Assembly (NCBI GenBank): GCA_031769625.1
Contig: JAUIMM010000040.1
Coordinates: 17,620,001 to 17,684,000, forward strand
Source of the DNA: Taudactylus pleione
Lineage: Eukaryota > Chordata > Amphibia > Anura > Myobatrachidae
DNA length: 64,000 nt
Direction of reading: 5' to 3'
This document shows positions 53,641 to 64,000 of this stretch, piece by piece. The first letter of the stretch is position 1, and each line of letters opens with the position of its first letter. Position numbers and translations under genes: made by a program. The notes below the pieces were generated by a model, which worked only from the letters and a program-made list of their open reading frames with translations, did not search any database and had not been told where the DNA came from.

Positions 53641-55060
53641 CAAGTAAAATAATTGAGATCAGCTTACTTAGAGTTCCAAAGTCCAAAGGATTTATTTGCA
53701 CAAACAAATAAAAAGAGTACCGCCAATTTAATGTAACAAATGAGGTGTGGTGGGTTTCACACCAAATGCGCAGAGCAGCCAAAAGGGTCTCCTAAGTCTA
53801 AATGGAAATCACCTAATCCATACACAAACCTTGAGGAAGTACTACAATTTTTACTGTTCCAGAGGTATGTCATTGGGCATTTGCACTTTTAACTTAGAAA
53901 AAACGTATTTCTATATGTTTTTTGGCTGCCTCTTGGAATCCTTTTTATTGTATTTCTAATTTTTTTCTGTATTTTAAACATATATAACTTTTAACCTACC
54001 AGTTTTGGAGTTATTTTATACTTTTGGAATTGTGTGGTCACATACGAATAACTTATTTTTGTGGGTCTACATCTTTGGACTGTTAAGATTTTTTTTTAGA
54101 TCATACGGAGTGGTGACTAATAAGAATACATAGAGAGAAAGAAACTCTGTTGTGCACATCCAACACCGTGTGAATTGTGAGTTTGGTACGCTGCTTTGGT
54201 CAATATAAAGAAACCTTACCTCCAATTTAATGTCATGTGTGATTGGCACCAATACAAGGCTTCAATCCTGAACGCATTGACTTCCAGGGGTAATTTTAGC
54301 ACAATTTAAAGATTAACATTCAAATAGCCCAAGGGGAATAAACCCATTGGGTACAGGTAGGAATCTCTGTATACTCAACGTCAGATAGGTCAGGATCTTC
54401 TCCTTTACCTGAGTGGCTGGATCTTGTTAGAGCCTGAGTTTCAGCTGAAAAGTATCCCATGCTGGCTTTCATTTGTCTTCCAGTATTATTGGTGAGGGGA
54501 GGAATGAGTTTCAGGGGCAGAGACAGTGTACATGGCTAAAATTCTTAATAAATAGTTCTAAAAACATTACATCTATAAAATGTCATTCTTCAGGATCATC
54601 TGCTTCATTTGTAATGTAAGTCCCACTTTATTCTAAATTTTGTCTTTAAAATTATACGATATCTCCTAGTCACCGACCTTAGATAATTCAGTACTATATA
54701 CTATGTTGAATTAGTTCTGTTTTGAATACCTGTAGCTCTTTAGAGATGTACCTAAAGGTGTCATCATGCATATTGGTGATGTTATCTATTGTTATCTATT
54801 AATTGAGCTAAATTGTGTGGACATATGGTTTGAGTGATATTGAAAGTATCTTTACTACTTGTTCATGGGACATTGTCATTACAGCTGGTATTAGTTTCCC
54901 CAGGAAAAATATTCCTTCAGAGTTTGGGGACAACCATTTATATGCTCTCCTCCCACATATGTAATAGACATAATCCGGGAGTATATAAGGCATAGAATAT
55001 CCCCAAATTGTCACCATATACCCACATACCTACCGATTGCCAGCACCCTCATTAGCATTT
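53641..55060. other. Unassigned AT-rich region
   Basis: About 1.4 kb. The segment aatttaatgt...gtgtgattggcaccaa (about 54215-54250) recalls aatttaatgtaacaaatgag at 53727, suggesting part of one more repeat. No coding sequence recognised. Confidence 0.35.
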
Positions 55061-55788
55061 TTTCTTCTTTATAACAACCTTACACTAGACTAGATGAGGC
55101 TGTATAAGCATCAGACTGTATAAGAGTCCTCAGTTTTTTGTAATGGGTAGTTTTGGGACTCTGTTGCTAGGCAGTTTTCTATTTTGTGAGGTCTTTTATT
55201 TTATTAGTTCACTGTCAGCCAATTAAGGTGTATATAGGGGCGGGTACATCTAGGTTTTGCTATTTACGATGAATTTGGATAGGTTCAGCCTCTTTTTCAG
55301 TTGGAAGCCAAATAAGTAGTATCTGTGTATTTAGTGTAGTTTCCTCAGGAGTTTTCTTTTGGTCCTTTCAATTTCTTTTCAAACCCCCTTTTCTTTCAGC
55401 CTATTGTTTTTTTTCCCCATTTGCTTTGGTGCTTGTTTGTCACTTTTAAATTTCAGCCAGCCTATTTTGTCACCCTCTCCTTTTCAAACCTTGCCCTCAC
55501 ACAACCTTTTATACCCCTGTTCCTTTTATCTCCTCCCCTCCTTATACCTTTATCTTTCCCCTTTTCCTGAATACACTATGCCCTGTTCCAAGTGCGCTGC
55601 TCCCCCTCCCTGGTGACTTGCTGAGGCTCCCTCATTCCCACCTTGGCTGGGGAGCTTGCCGTGAACACGCCCGTCCCTCCTCTAGGCAGGACCGCAGTTT
55701 CCCAGCCTCCACTGCCCACCTCCAGCGTCCAATGTGGCGCAGGCTGCGGGATTGCCGCTGGGGAGGGACAGAGGACTGGTGGTGATGC

Positions 55789-57614
55789 GTGGACATTGAA
55801 TCCCTGGCAGCACTGCTTCCACTGCCCTTAGTAATCACACCCAGGCCCAGCAGAAGTTGCAGCCCTGGTGTGCTCACGGGCAGGGTGCCTCCGCCTCCCT
55901 CCTTACCTGCTGCCGGTCCTGACAGCCCGAGTGTCCTTGTGGCGCTTGCGTTGGATGCCAGGGCTGAGAGGGGTGCATATTATGAAGTGCACGCCAGGGA
56001 CAGGGAATCCCAGGCTGCGGTGAGCCTTATTGATGAAGCGGGCAATGGTACAGGGACCCCTGGCCTCTCTGCAGAGGTCTCAGGGCCCTGGCCAACCGCT
56101 AGTTCTACAGGCGCCAATTTGAGGGTTGCAGGAGGGAGCTCTGCAGCCCCTGTGACGGCTGGGCCCACATTACATGTGCCTGGGTTGCCACCTGCTGGAT
56201 CTGCAGCATATGTGCAGGTCATGAACACTGGAAGTTTGTGGTCAGCAGCTTACAGTTTCCGATCTCAGCCCACTATTTTAAATTCACATAGGGCTTTAGC
56301 TGGCTATGGTGTATCTAGCATTCCCGTTCATGCCCCTCCTTTTCCTGCCATGCCTGCCATCATTACTGCTCGGCAGCCATTTTTCAGATTCCTGTGTCAC
56401 CTGCAGTTTGTTCTCAGTTACCTTCAGTGGTGTCCTCTCCTCATGCCATGCAAACCACATGGTCAATAGGATCACCGCATGTTTTGCCCCAGAATCCCAT
56501 TTTCTCCTCTATGGCGGTATCTTATCCCTCCTACACCTCCTCGGCCCCAGCGTTTAGTCATTTTCGATGTGGTCAGCTACATTTTTCTGGGTTGCATCAG
56601 ACGCCAGACCCTTTGTACCGCTGGCAGGCAGGTTATGCTTCACCCGGGGCCTGGTTGCCAGTATTCCCTCCACCAAGCGCAATGCAGCAGAGTTTTTCAT
56701 CATCCCCAGCCGTGCCCACAGCTTCTTTCAACCCTGTTTCCCCATTGTTCCAGACTGCTCCGGTCGCTGCCCCGCAGATGCCACCCATCCCACGAACCCC
56801 CTCCCATTGTGTCAGAGTCATCTGTGGATTTAAACATGTCTGTTTCCACCCCTGATATTTTCCCTAGTGATTCAGTGCCAACTACGGTGACAGAAGAGGT
56901 AGTCTGATGAAAGAGACAGGTATCTCAGGACAAAGTTGCGGCATCAGGGAGCATTCCTACGGGGCCTGCAGGAGTTGTATTTGGGTATTTGGAACTTCCA
57001 GGCCCGTCTGGATCCAGTGAGCATACATCTGCTCAAATTTCCAATGACAGTTTTTCATCTGACTCATCTACTAGCAGCGAGTCATCAGGGTCCCCTAAGC
57101 TCCCAAGGAAATTAGCTAAATTGATTGCGCATCACATTGTCAAGAAAACAGTGAAGAGCAAGGGTGCACACAAAACAGCTGCGCCTGCGGAAGTGCCACC
57201 GTATTCGGATATGGTTCATTGCGCCAATACGGCTATAATGAGGGGTGTAAGGAAGAAAATTAGGGAAAAGATAAGGAAAGGGAAATATATTGATATGTTT
57301 ACCCTTATGGAAGACATGAGCAGGATTTTGAAAAGGCTAGGAAGACGGATGGCATCGGGGAAAATGCTTTTCGTAATTTCCAACATTGGATGAGGGGAGT
57401 TTTGTTTTTTACGGCTTGCTACCTTGAAACCAGGCCTGGGGAGCACATGAATGTGCTTAAATATATTTACCTCAATCATGAAATGTTAACGAATTCCCAG
57501 GGTTATGTCTGGAGGGATTATGATGAAAAATGTTGTCGTAAGCAGGAGGGGAATTTGGTCATGCCTTTATGTGTTAAGGACGTAGAGGTGTGGTTGGAGG
57601 TGACACAAGAATAA
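55789..57614 (+). pseudogene. Ngaro gag-like region, frameshifted
   Basis: A long Pro/Ser-rich N-terminal section spreads over three frames (55789-56907). Then comes a Ser-rich acidic patch (SSDSSTSSESSGSPKLPRKL) and a conserved helical block KKIREKIRKGKYIDMFTLME (57253-57312). After a frameshift it continues with GENAFRNFQHWMRGVLFFTA (57358 on), YVWRDYDEKCCRKQEG and VKDVEVWLEV (to 57614). The pair 'IxxGxYIDxFxLL' and 'NAFRNFxHWxxGFxxF' is what identifies this gag family of Ngaro/DIRS-like elements. Confidence 0.78.
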
Positions 57615-57660
57615 TAAAGACCCATCAGAGAGTCAATATAGGAAACCAAATGTAGGGGGG

Positions 57661-57852
57661 ATGGGGAGCTCAGGCTACATGGCAAAGGGTAAGTGCTTTG
57701 TCTTCAATGATTCTAAATGTACGAGTGGAGCGAATTGTCATTTTCGACACTCATGTTGCAATTGTTGGGGAGGGCACCCAGCCAAAGATTGCAAGGTCGG
57801 GGGTGGTGGTTCCCAGTCAGAACAGAGGGAGAGCGGTGGGGCCACTAAATAG
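57661..57852 (+). pseudogene. Ngaro gag C-terminal Cys/His knuckle
   Basis: The frame reads GKCFVFNDSKCTSGANCHFR then HSCCNCWGGHPAKDC. The Cys/His spacing C-x7-C-x5-C-x3-H is a CCCH finger followed by C-x2-C...H-x4-C. It would bind the element's RNA. The frame ends at a TAG at 57850 while the next, overlapping frame enters the RT region. Confidence 0.8.
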
Positions 57853-59340
57853 GGCGCCAAAACCTATTATTTTAGAAGAACTTGGTAAATGGTTGGCGCG
57901 TTATCCTAAGTGGTATGATGCAAGGTTTTTGTTTGAAGGTTTTAGTTTAGGTTTTCGTTTGCCCATTTCCAGTTCTTTCCAAGTAGTCGCTCGCAGGAAT
58001 CTCAAGTCGGCGGGGGAGTTACCACTGGAGGTGAGGCAGAAGGAGGAAACGAAGTTTCATTTGGGACATATGTGCGGCCCCTTTGAGGTGGAACCCCCTG
58101 CCGGGTTTGTGCATTTCCCCTCTGGGGGTGGTGCCCAAGAAAGTACTGGGTAAATTCTGTGTAATCCATTATTTGTCTCACCCATGTGGGGGCTTTGTCA
58201 ACGACGCCATTCCTGAGGAGCTTTTCCGGGTGCGGTATTAGCTATTTGATGACACACTGAGTTTGATTCGCAGCTTTGGCCCTGGGGCGTTAATGGCAAA
58301 ATTAGACATCAAATCGGCTTTTCGGCTACTGCCATTGCACTCCGATTCCATGCGATATATGGGTTTTAAGTTGGAAGATAAGTTTGACATTGATAAGTGT
58401 CTGCCAATGGTATGTTCTGTCTCCTGTGCCTATTTTGAGAAATTCGGCACTTTTCTTCACTGGTGTATTGTGGCGGGCACTGGCCAACATGGCGTGGCCC
58501 ATTACTTAGATCATTTTCTCTTTATAGGTCCAGGTGACAGCACCATTTGTCAGGAAATTTTGTTTTCAGCCAGCTCGTTGTTACATGTTTTGGGGGTTCC
58601 AGTTGCATGTGAAAAGACAGAGGGCTCCACTTTTTGTTTGTCCTATTTGAGTATCGAGGTCAATACCAGGGTGAGATGCTGCCGACTCCCGGCAGATAAG
58701 GTCCAGTAGCTTTTAGGACAAATTGAAGAAAGTTTGAGGCTGGATAGGCTTAGATTGAGGCAGGTGAAATCCCTTTTAGGCTCGTTTAATTTTGCATGCC
58801 GAATAATTCCAATGGGATGAATTTTTTGCCGCAAGCTAGTGTGGTAAAGCTACATCATGCCATCCGCCTCTCTAAGGAGATCAAGGATGATCTCCGAGTG
58901 TGGTTTTCCTTTTTGATAAATTTTAATCGTGAGCTTTTATGGCGCTCTAGTGCAGTTTTTAATTTCAACTCTACAATTATTTACCAATGCGGCCGGTTCT
59001 ACTGGTTTCAGTGCATTTTTTCAGGGGGAATGGTGCGTTTAACATTGGCCGCGGTCATGGTTTGTCCAGGGTTTCACGGCCAACCTATTGTTACTGGAGC
59101 TATTCCCAATAATCGTGGCTGTGGAACTTTGAGCCGCCAGATTGGCAAATCAGAGCATGGTATTTCGGTGTGACAATTTGGGAGTGGTTCACGCTGTTAA
59201 CAATCAGTGCTCCTCTTCCCCTCAGGCTTTGCGGCTTCTGAGGCATTTAGTGCTGAGGTGTTTACAATTTAATAAAAATTTTTTAGCAGAGCAGGTGCCA
59301 GGGGTTGAGAATGAGATAGTGGATGCTTTGTCACATTTCA
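57839..59340 (+). pseudogene. Ngaro reverse transcriptase and RNase H
   Basis: The RT starts GPLNRAPKPIILEELGKWLA (57839). First catalytic Asp is in AKLDIKSAFRLLPLH (about 58296). The active-site box reads YLDH (58503-58514) rather than YLDD, so this copy cannot polymerise. The thumb-side text GVPVACEKTEGSTFCLSYLS follows. RNase H remains are visible as FRCDNLGVVHAVNNQCSS (about 59163) and VENEIVDALSHF (about 59305), with two of the catalytic Asp. Frameshifts at about 58150 and between 58700 and 59140. Confidence 0.82.
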
Positions 59341-59392
59341 GCTTTACCAGATTTCGCACTTTGGTGCTTGGGGCTGCCCCCATTGGCCTTAC

Positions 59393-60270
59393 ATGTCCTA
59401 CTTGTGTCTGGCAGATTATCAAGCATGCAGACCTTGGCTGGCACGGAAGTCTTTGGCACCATCTACTTTACGAGCATATACATCTGCGCGGCAGGACTGG
59501 GAGGCATACCAGGCTAAATATGGGGATGCGGGTAAGTCCCAGGAGGATTGCTTGTTTGCATTTGTTTGGGGTCACTATGAAAGGGGTAGATATAAGGCAG
59601 CCATGGCTGCTGCATTAGCGGGTATATCCTTTTACTTGAAGATTTATCAGATACCTGATCCCACCAAGACCTTCATGCTATCTAAGGCCCTTAAAGGTTG
59701 GGCCAGAGAGAGATCTGCCCCTGTGTATTGCCGCAGGCCCATTGAGTTGAGCTTATTATGGGACCTTATGTCAATCTTGCCATCTGTGGCTTTGAGTGAT
59801 TTTGAAGCCTTGCTTTTCAGGTGAGCATTTTTGTTTGCATTTTTCGGTGCTTTTCGGGTCAGCGAGCTGGTGGCGGTTAATAAAAGTTCAGAGTCAGTCA
59901 TTTGCAAAATTCCCCGTTCTAAAACAGATAAGACGGGCCGCGTGAGGTGAGTTTCACTTAAATCCCATGCCATTCCTGACATCTGCCCTTTGCGTCTTGT
60001 GGCCCTTTACAGTCAATCAAAGCCCGCGGGGGGTTTGCAATTTTTAGCTCATTTAGATTCTTCCCCTCTTATGAAATTCCTGTTTGCGGCAGTTTTTAGG
60101 CAATGTTTACTTGGTTTAGGCCTTAAGAGTGAGGAGTATGGTACTCACTCGTTTCGCATTGGCGCTGCTACGTGCGCTGCTGCTGAAGGAGTGCTAGCAG
60201 CTGCTATGTAGGAGATTGGGAGGTGGAAATCAGCTGCTTTTAAAAGTTATGTTCGTTGTGATAAACTTTG
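59393..60270 (+). pseudogene. Ngaro tyrosine recombinase
   Basis: Starts ARKSLAPSTLRAYTSARQDW and keeps an N-terminal SAM-like core-binding region up to LLFR, where a TGA stop (59821) interrupts. The catalytic part continues with FFGAFRVSELVAVN (Arg I), THSFRIGAATCAAAEG (HxxR box, about 60147-60195) and IGRWKSAAFKSYVR, which includes the nucleophile Tyr. All canonical catalytic residues remain readable, but the reading is broken by stops at 59821, 59944 and 60209. Confidence 0.85.
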
Positions 60271-60540
60271 ATGTTGCGCCAACCCAGAAAACGTTGCTTA
60301 CCTGTCAGTTTTTGAATTATTAGCATTCAAAAACTTGGGGTGTGAAGGGATTTTTTATTTTTGCTCCGAGGGGGCCCTGATTACAATTGGCTTTACAAGT
60401 GGTCCTCGGGAGATTTAAAATTTTTCTCCTTCACCTGGGTTTTCTATATTAATATTGTTTGTTGCACGTTTTCGTTCATTTACATGGTTTTGGGGCATAG
60501 AACACTGACGGTTAGGTATTTTTCTTTTTCAGCATCCACT

Positions 60541-61069
60541 GGCTCTGTGGAGCAGGTGTGGCTTGTGGACCACTCCTATCTGTTTTGGGCTGAAAGGCAC
60601 CCGTTGGCTAAAAAGGTCGGATATGTTGCTGGGAGGTCATAAAATCAGATGGCTTGAGGTCCGAGGATTACATTGGGCGTCCCTCATGGCATTGCTGTTT
60701 AAGCAGGAGCAGCAATGGGGCCGTCCTGATTGGCTAACTTTGCATTTAGGAGGCAATGATGTGGGCCAGATAAAGGATAAAGAGGATTTGGAAAGGGTGT
60801 CATGCCATTGACCGGGGGTACATATAGTGTGGTCGGAGATTGTACCTAGATTTGTTTGGAGAGGCTCCAGAGATTTAACGGCTTTGGACAAGGCTACAAA
60901 AAAGGTAAACATTGCGGTGTCTAAGTTCGTGATTGCTGTCGGGGGTGTTGTGGTCAAGCACCCATTGTTGGTTCTTGAGAGTCCGAATTATTTTAGACCA
61001 GATGGAATGAATTTATTAGCTTTGGGGTTGGGAGTTTCCCTTAAAGGAATTTTTTCTGCATTTGATTAG
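60541..61069 (+). pseudogene. Ngaro accessory SGNH-hydrolase-like domain
   Basis: Frames in order: VWLVDHSYLFWAERHPLAKK (block I, HS in place of GDS), after one frameshift KIRWLEVRGLHWASLMAL and WLTLHLGGNDVGQIKDKEDL (block III, GxND, about 60739-60785), then past an in-frame TGA (60809) VHIVWSEIVPRFVWRG and VVVKHPLLVL...FRPDGMNLLALGLGV. The last block normally ends D-x-x-H, and here the His position reads Asn. Such esterase-like frames accompany many Ngaro elements; their role in the life cycle is unknown. Confidence 0.78.
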
Positions 61070-61520
61070 CTGGTGTGGGTTTTGGGTGGCAAGCTGTGGT
61101 TCATTGAACCTAGCATTGGTGGGAAGGTGCTACTAACCAGCGGCCACATCTGGCGTAAGCGGTCATTGTGGGGCATTTGCCCCTTTGAAGGATGACGAGT
61201 GTGTCTACCTATGCGAGTTGGACGATTGGGCGTTTTCTTTGCGAAAGCGTCCGGACTGTGCCAAAGTAAGGGGCGCCGAGACTTGCACAACGCAGGTTAC
61301 ACATGTTGAAAGGGGGGACATTTTAGTCTTCCCCCATTTTTGTGGTAAGAGGTATTTTGGCTAGAATTCGATTGTGGTAGCGCCTTCTTTTGCCACCCTC
61401 TTTCATTAAAATAAATTTGCAATTAATAAATACATAAATTCTGAATCGAACCAAGCAGTTGTTGTCAGTGTCGTTATGTCTTTTTTTAGACGTTAAGCTT
61501 AGCATAAGAGGTTGTTATGT
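61070..61520 (+). other. Ngaro 3' region
   Basis: Non-coding tail with a CpG-bearing start and a T/A-rich end (aaataaatttgcaattaata at about 61410). It probably contains the B1-A2-B2 repeats of the element, but I could not match it to the 5' end. Confidence 0.4.
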
Positions 61521-61789
61521 TTTTCACAATAAATGAATGGACACCTTACTCAGGCTGTAGCCTTCTGATACCTCTCTTGTAACACTTATGTATCTCATTT
61601 TGTTTATCAATACTCCCCTGATTTATGAACCTTTTCCTTATTTATAAGTTTTGCGTTAGGTCACTCCCTAACCTTGGGTACGTCCCATCAATATTCCACA
61701 ACAGCTCTATCAGACCCATTTCCAGTGGAGAAGTGCCTCGGCGCTGGGATCGAGTGTAGGATCCCAGTGCTGGAACAACAGCTGCATTA

Positions 61790-62200
61790 TGTAGAGATGT
61801 GTCCCACTGTGCTGGGGACAAATCTCTGATCTGAGCTGGAAAGGTCCAGGTGCCGGCCAGTGCAGAATGTGGCGGCTCTGCAGTTTAAACATGGCACCTG
61901 CTGCGAGCTGATCCAGCTTGAGGACAAGCAGCCAATCAGAAGAAGCTGTAGCTTCTTGAATTTGGCGCCTGCCGTGAGCCAATTGCGGCTCTCAGACCAG
62001 CAGCCAATCAGAAGCAGCAATGTTGGCAGCTTCTAATTGGCTAGCAGTCCACTTGTGACTGGAGCCAAATTCAAAAGGCCGCCTGCCAAGTTTAGATTGC
62101 AGTGCCGCCGCATCTGCACTGGCAGGCGCCGGGACTCCCTGCTTCTTTTCAGCGCAGATCAAAGAAATGTCCCCAGTGGGACACATCTCCACACAATGCC
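61790..62200. mobile_element. Foldback element
   Basis: gtagagatgtgtcccactgt and gctggggacaaat at the left face gtccccagtgggacacatct at the right. Inner arms (ggtgccggccagtgcagaat / gcactggcaggcgccgg) and cagccaatcagaag, present twice, add further symmetry. About 410 bp, non-coding; likely a MITE. Confidence 0.65.
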
Positions 62201-62214
62201 GTCGCTGGGGGTGA

Positions 62215-62540
62215 GTGAGGGAAGCAGTTAGTGAGAGTGGCAAAGGGTGATAGTGGGAACCAGTTAGTGAAAGGGGCAGATGGGTGGTAGTTAGTGGTGC
62301 GGGTAGTGAGAGAGGGAATCAGTGAGAGAGGCAGGAAATGAGAGAGGGAATCAGTTAGTGAGAAGGGCAGGGGGTGAGAGAGGGAATCAGTGAGAGGGGC
62401 AGGGAATGAAAGAGGGAATCAGTTAGTGAGAAGGGCAGGGGGTGAGAGAGGGAATCAGTTAGTGAGAGGGGCAGGGAATGACAGAGGGAATCAGTGAGAT
62501 GAGCAGGGGGTGAAAGAGGCTGTCTGGGACTGAGAGGTGC
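62215..62540. repeat. Minisatellite of gagagagggaatcagttagt units
   Basis: Roughly 30-35 bp units (gagagagggaatcagttagt followed by gagaagggcaggggg), about eight copies, degrading to the right. Confidence 0.88.
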
Positions 62541-62779
62541 AGGGGGTTAGAAAGAAGTATAGGCTGAAAAAGGCAGTGAGAGGTGCAAGGGGTAAGAAAA
62601 GGAGAGACTGCAGGTGATCAGACACAAAGGAGAGTACATGGGCAGTAAGAAGTTTACCTGGGATTAAGATATGGGCACATGAGGAGAGAGACAGATAAAG
62701 GAAACAGATAAGAGAAAGCAGAAGGGAGATATGGAAGACATAAGAGAGGTGAGCAAAGTTTGTTCAACATCTCCTGTCA

Positions 62780-62890
62780 CATAGGGGTCTGTTTACTAGG
62801 ACTTGGAAGGAGATAAAGTGAACGGAGATAAGGTACCAGCCAACCAGCTCCCATCACATAGGGGTCTGTTTACTAAGACATAGACCCCAT
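62780..62890. mobile_element. Frog-type MITE fragment
   Basis: cacataggggtctgtttact occurs twice (about 62778 and 62856) around ggagataaggtaccagccaa. The last motif is common in frog MITEs of the gggtctatttacta family. Boundaries uncertain. Confidence 0.5.
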
Positions 62891-62954
62891 AGTGCTAAAA
62901 GCATCTAAAATTTAACTCATTATCAAAATCCCTAAAGCTTTGGGTGGGGGAGGC

Positions 62955-64000
62955 AGGACCGGATTAACAATGGGGCGGGTGGAGCTACAGTCCAGGCCTC
63001 CCATTGATAATAGGCCGACAGAATGCACAGACTGCAGTGCAAACAAGAAATAATTTTTTTTTTTCTGTCACCACCAACAGCCCATCTCACTGCCCAGCTC
63101 ACTCACCTCCCGGCTACCCTAAGTTTAGCCTATTCTTCTTACTCCCACTCCCCCCCTCAGAGGGTTCACTGGCTGTCACAAAGCCACACCTGCCGAAGCT
63201 ATGCCCACGAGTCATCTCAAGCTTCACCCACTGTGCTGTAATACTCATAAGCTGTTTCCTAGCTCAGGAAGAAAAGCAACCCAGGCCCCAGCATGCTCAG
63301 AATCTTTCCACAGGTCAGTGTAATAATAATATCTGTTCCCTGTATACATAGGGCCGGATTAAGGATTGCGGGGGCCCCGAGACAACTAAGTTGTGGGGTG
63401 CCCATAAAAGAAAATGGCCACTGCCAGGGTAAAACACAGGATTTAGAGTGGGGGGATAGACATATTTAGATAATATAGATATATAAATTGAGATAGATAA
63501 ATATATAGATATATTTATAGATAGATAAAGATAGAGCTATATATATATATATATATATACATACAGTATAGATAGGGAGAAGGGGAGGGAAGAGGAGACA
63601 GGGAGGGGGAGAGAGAAGGAAGAGAGAGAGGGAGGAGAGAGAGAAAGGGAGGGAGAGGGAGAGGGAGAAAGGCACAGGGAGGGTTAAGAGAGACAGAGAG
63701 TGAGTAAGGGCAGAGAGATAGTAAGGGGAGAGAGAAAGGGAGGGAGAGAGAGAGGAAGGGACAGGGAGGGAGGAAGAGTGAGAGGGGGTGGGAGTGAGAC
63801 AGACGGATGGGGAGGGAGACAGGGAGAGAGAGGAGGAGGGGACAGAGGGGAAGAGAGAGAGGGAGGAAGGGAGCACACACACAAAGCTATTGCAGCTGCA
63901 GCAGGCAACCCATCAGTCTTCTGATGGGGGCGGGAACATCGCTGCATTAGGCCCCGTCAACTACCCGTGCACCCACAAATCGCGCCAATATGTCAACAAT
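62955..64000. mobile_element. hAT-like ends and simple repeats at the window edge
   Basis: caggaccggattaacaatgg (62955) and gggccggattaaggattgcg (63351) both resemble hAT left ends, but no right ends are in view. Between about 63465 and 63560 lie TA/GATA-type microsatellites, and 63575-63880 is an almost pure purine (GA/GGA) tract. The long minus-strand Ser/Leu/Pro frames here are artefacts of that tract. Confidence 0.5.

Larger units (their letters stand above)
55300..61520 (+). mobile_element. Ngaro retrotransposon, about 6 kb, inactive
   Basis: Order on the plus strand: leader, gag-like frames (55789-57614), Cys/His knuckle (57661-57852), RT (57839-58709), RNase H (about 58930-59340), tyrosine recombinase (59393-60270), and an SGNH-hydrolase-like frame (about 60560-61069). 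This order, with a recombinase instead of an integrase and an added hydrolase, is that of Ngaro-type elements. Flanks were not resolved; Ngaro elements end in split direct repeats, which I could not identify. Many frameshifts and stops. Confidence 0.85.

Noticed and set aside
63466..63947. Long minus-strand Ser/Leu/Pro-rich frames
   Set aside because: They lie on a near-uniform purine tract and TA repeat; translation of simple sequence in all frames.
1..64000. CRISPR arrays, bacterial operons, rRNA genes or functional tRNAs
   Set aside because: None found. The tandem repeats are minisatellites without spacer structure, and the only tRNA-like sequence is the SINE head.
1..64000. A wholly new defence or mobile system
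   Set aside because: All sizeable coding signals fit known vertebrate transposon classes or the two host genes. The only unassigned coding remnant is 33925-34428, which is too decayed to claim novelty.

Overview
The window looks like a piece of a vertebrate nuclear genome, most likely an anuran amphibian (inference). Two conserved host genes are present as short exons with GT..AG introns. The rest is dominated by the transposon mix typical of frogs: DIRS and Ngaro tyrosine-recombinase retrotransposons, Penelope-like elements, hAT, Tc1, mariner and PIF/Harbinger-like MITEs, an L2-like LINE and a tRNA-derived SINE. Most long open frames here are transposon genes or shadows of GC-rich repeats.

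Host genes. Positions 371-6511 (+) carry the last four coding exons of an ANKRD26-family gene, ending in the conserved C-terminal coiled-coil domain. Positions 22031-30274 (-) carry all four coding exons of LSM8, the 96-aa subunit specific to the nuclear LSM2-8 ring that binds U6 snRNA. The two genes converge, with about 15.5 kb between their stop codons.

Intergenic interval 6.5-22 kb. A nearly complete DIRS element lies at 7638-13747 (-) with gag, RT-RNaseH-methylase-like and tyrosine recombinase frames, inverted terminal repeats and the internal complementary region. Next to it are a lone DIRS terminal repeat (13905-14065) and an internally deleted DIRS (14420-16950, +). Three MITEs follow before LSM8: one hAT-like with telomere-like repeats and two PIF/Harbinger-like. 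A second hAT-like copy sits just below the LSM8 stop and a third is inside the gene.

30-45 kb. Upstream of LSM8 are a CpG-rich promoter, a 2-kb non-autonomous hAT with a perfect 8-bp target duplication, a decayed unknown coding remnant, a Ty3/gypsy fragment lacking its RT core, a Penelope-like non-coding part with a hammerhead-like fold, a dead mariner, a Penelope-like RT interrupted by a SINE, and an L2-like LINE 3' end split by a second non-autonomous hAT.

45-64 kb. An autonomous but decayed hAT (45149-49560) carries a Penelope-like insertion. It is followed by an almost intact Tc1 element with one frameshift (49642-51084), a nested MITE pair, a Penelope-like foldback, and a 6-kb Ngaro element (about 55.3-61.5 kb, +) with gag, RT-RNaseH, tyrosine recombinase and an SGNH-hydrolase-like frame. 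The window ends in a foldback, minisatellite and purine-rich simple repeats. No third host gene was recognised.
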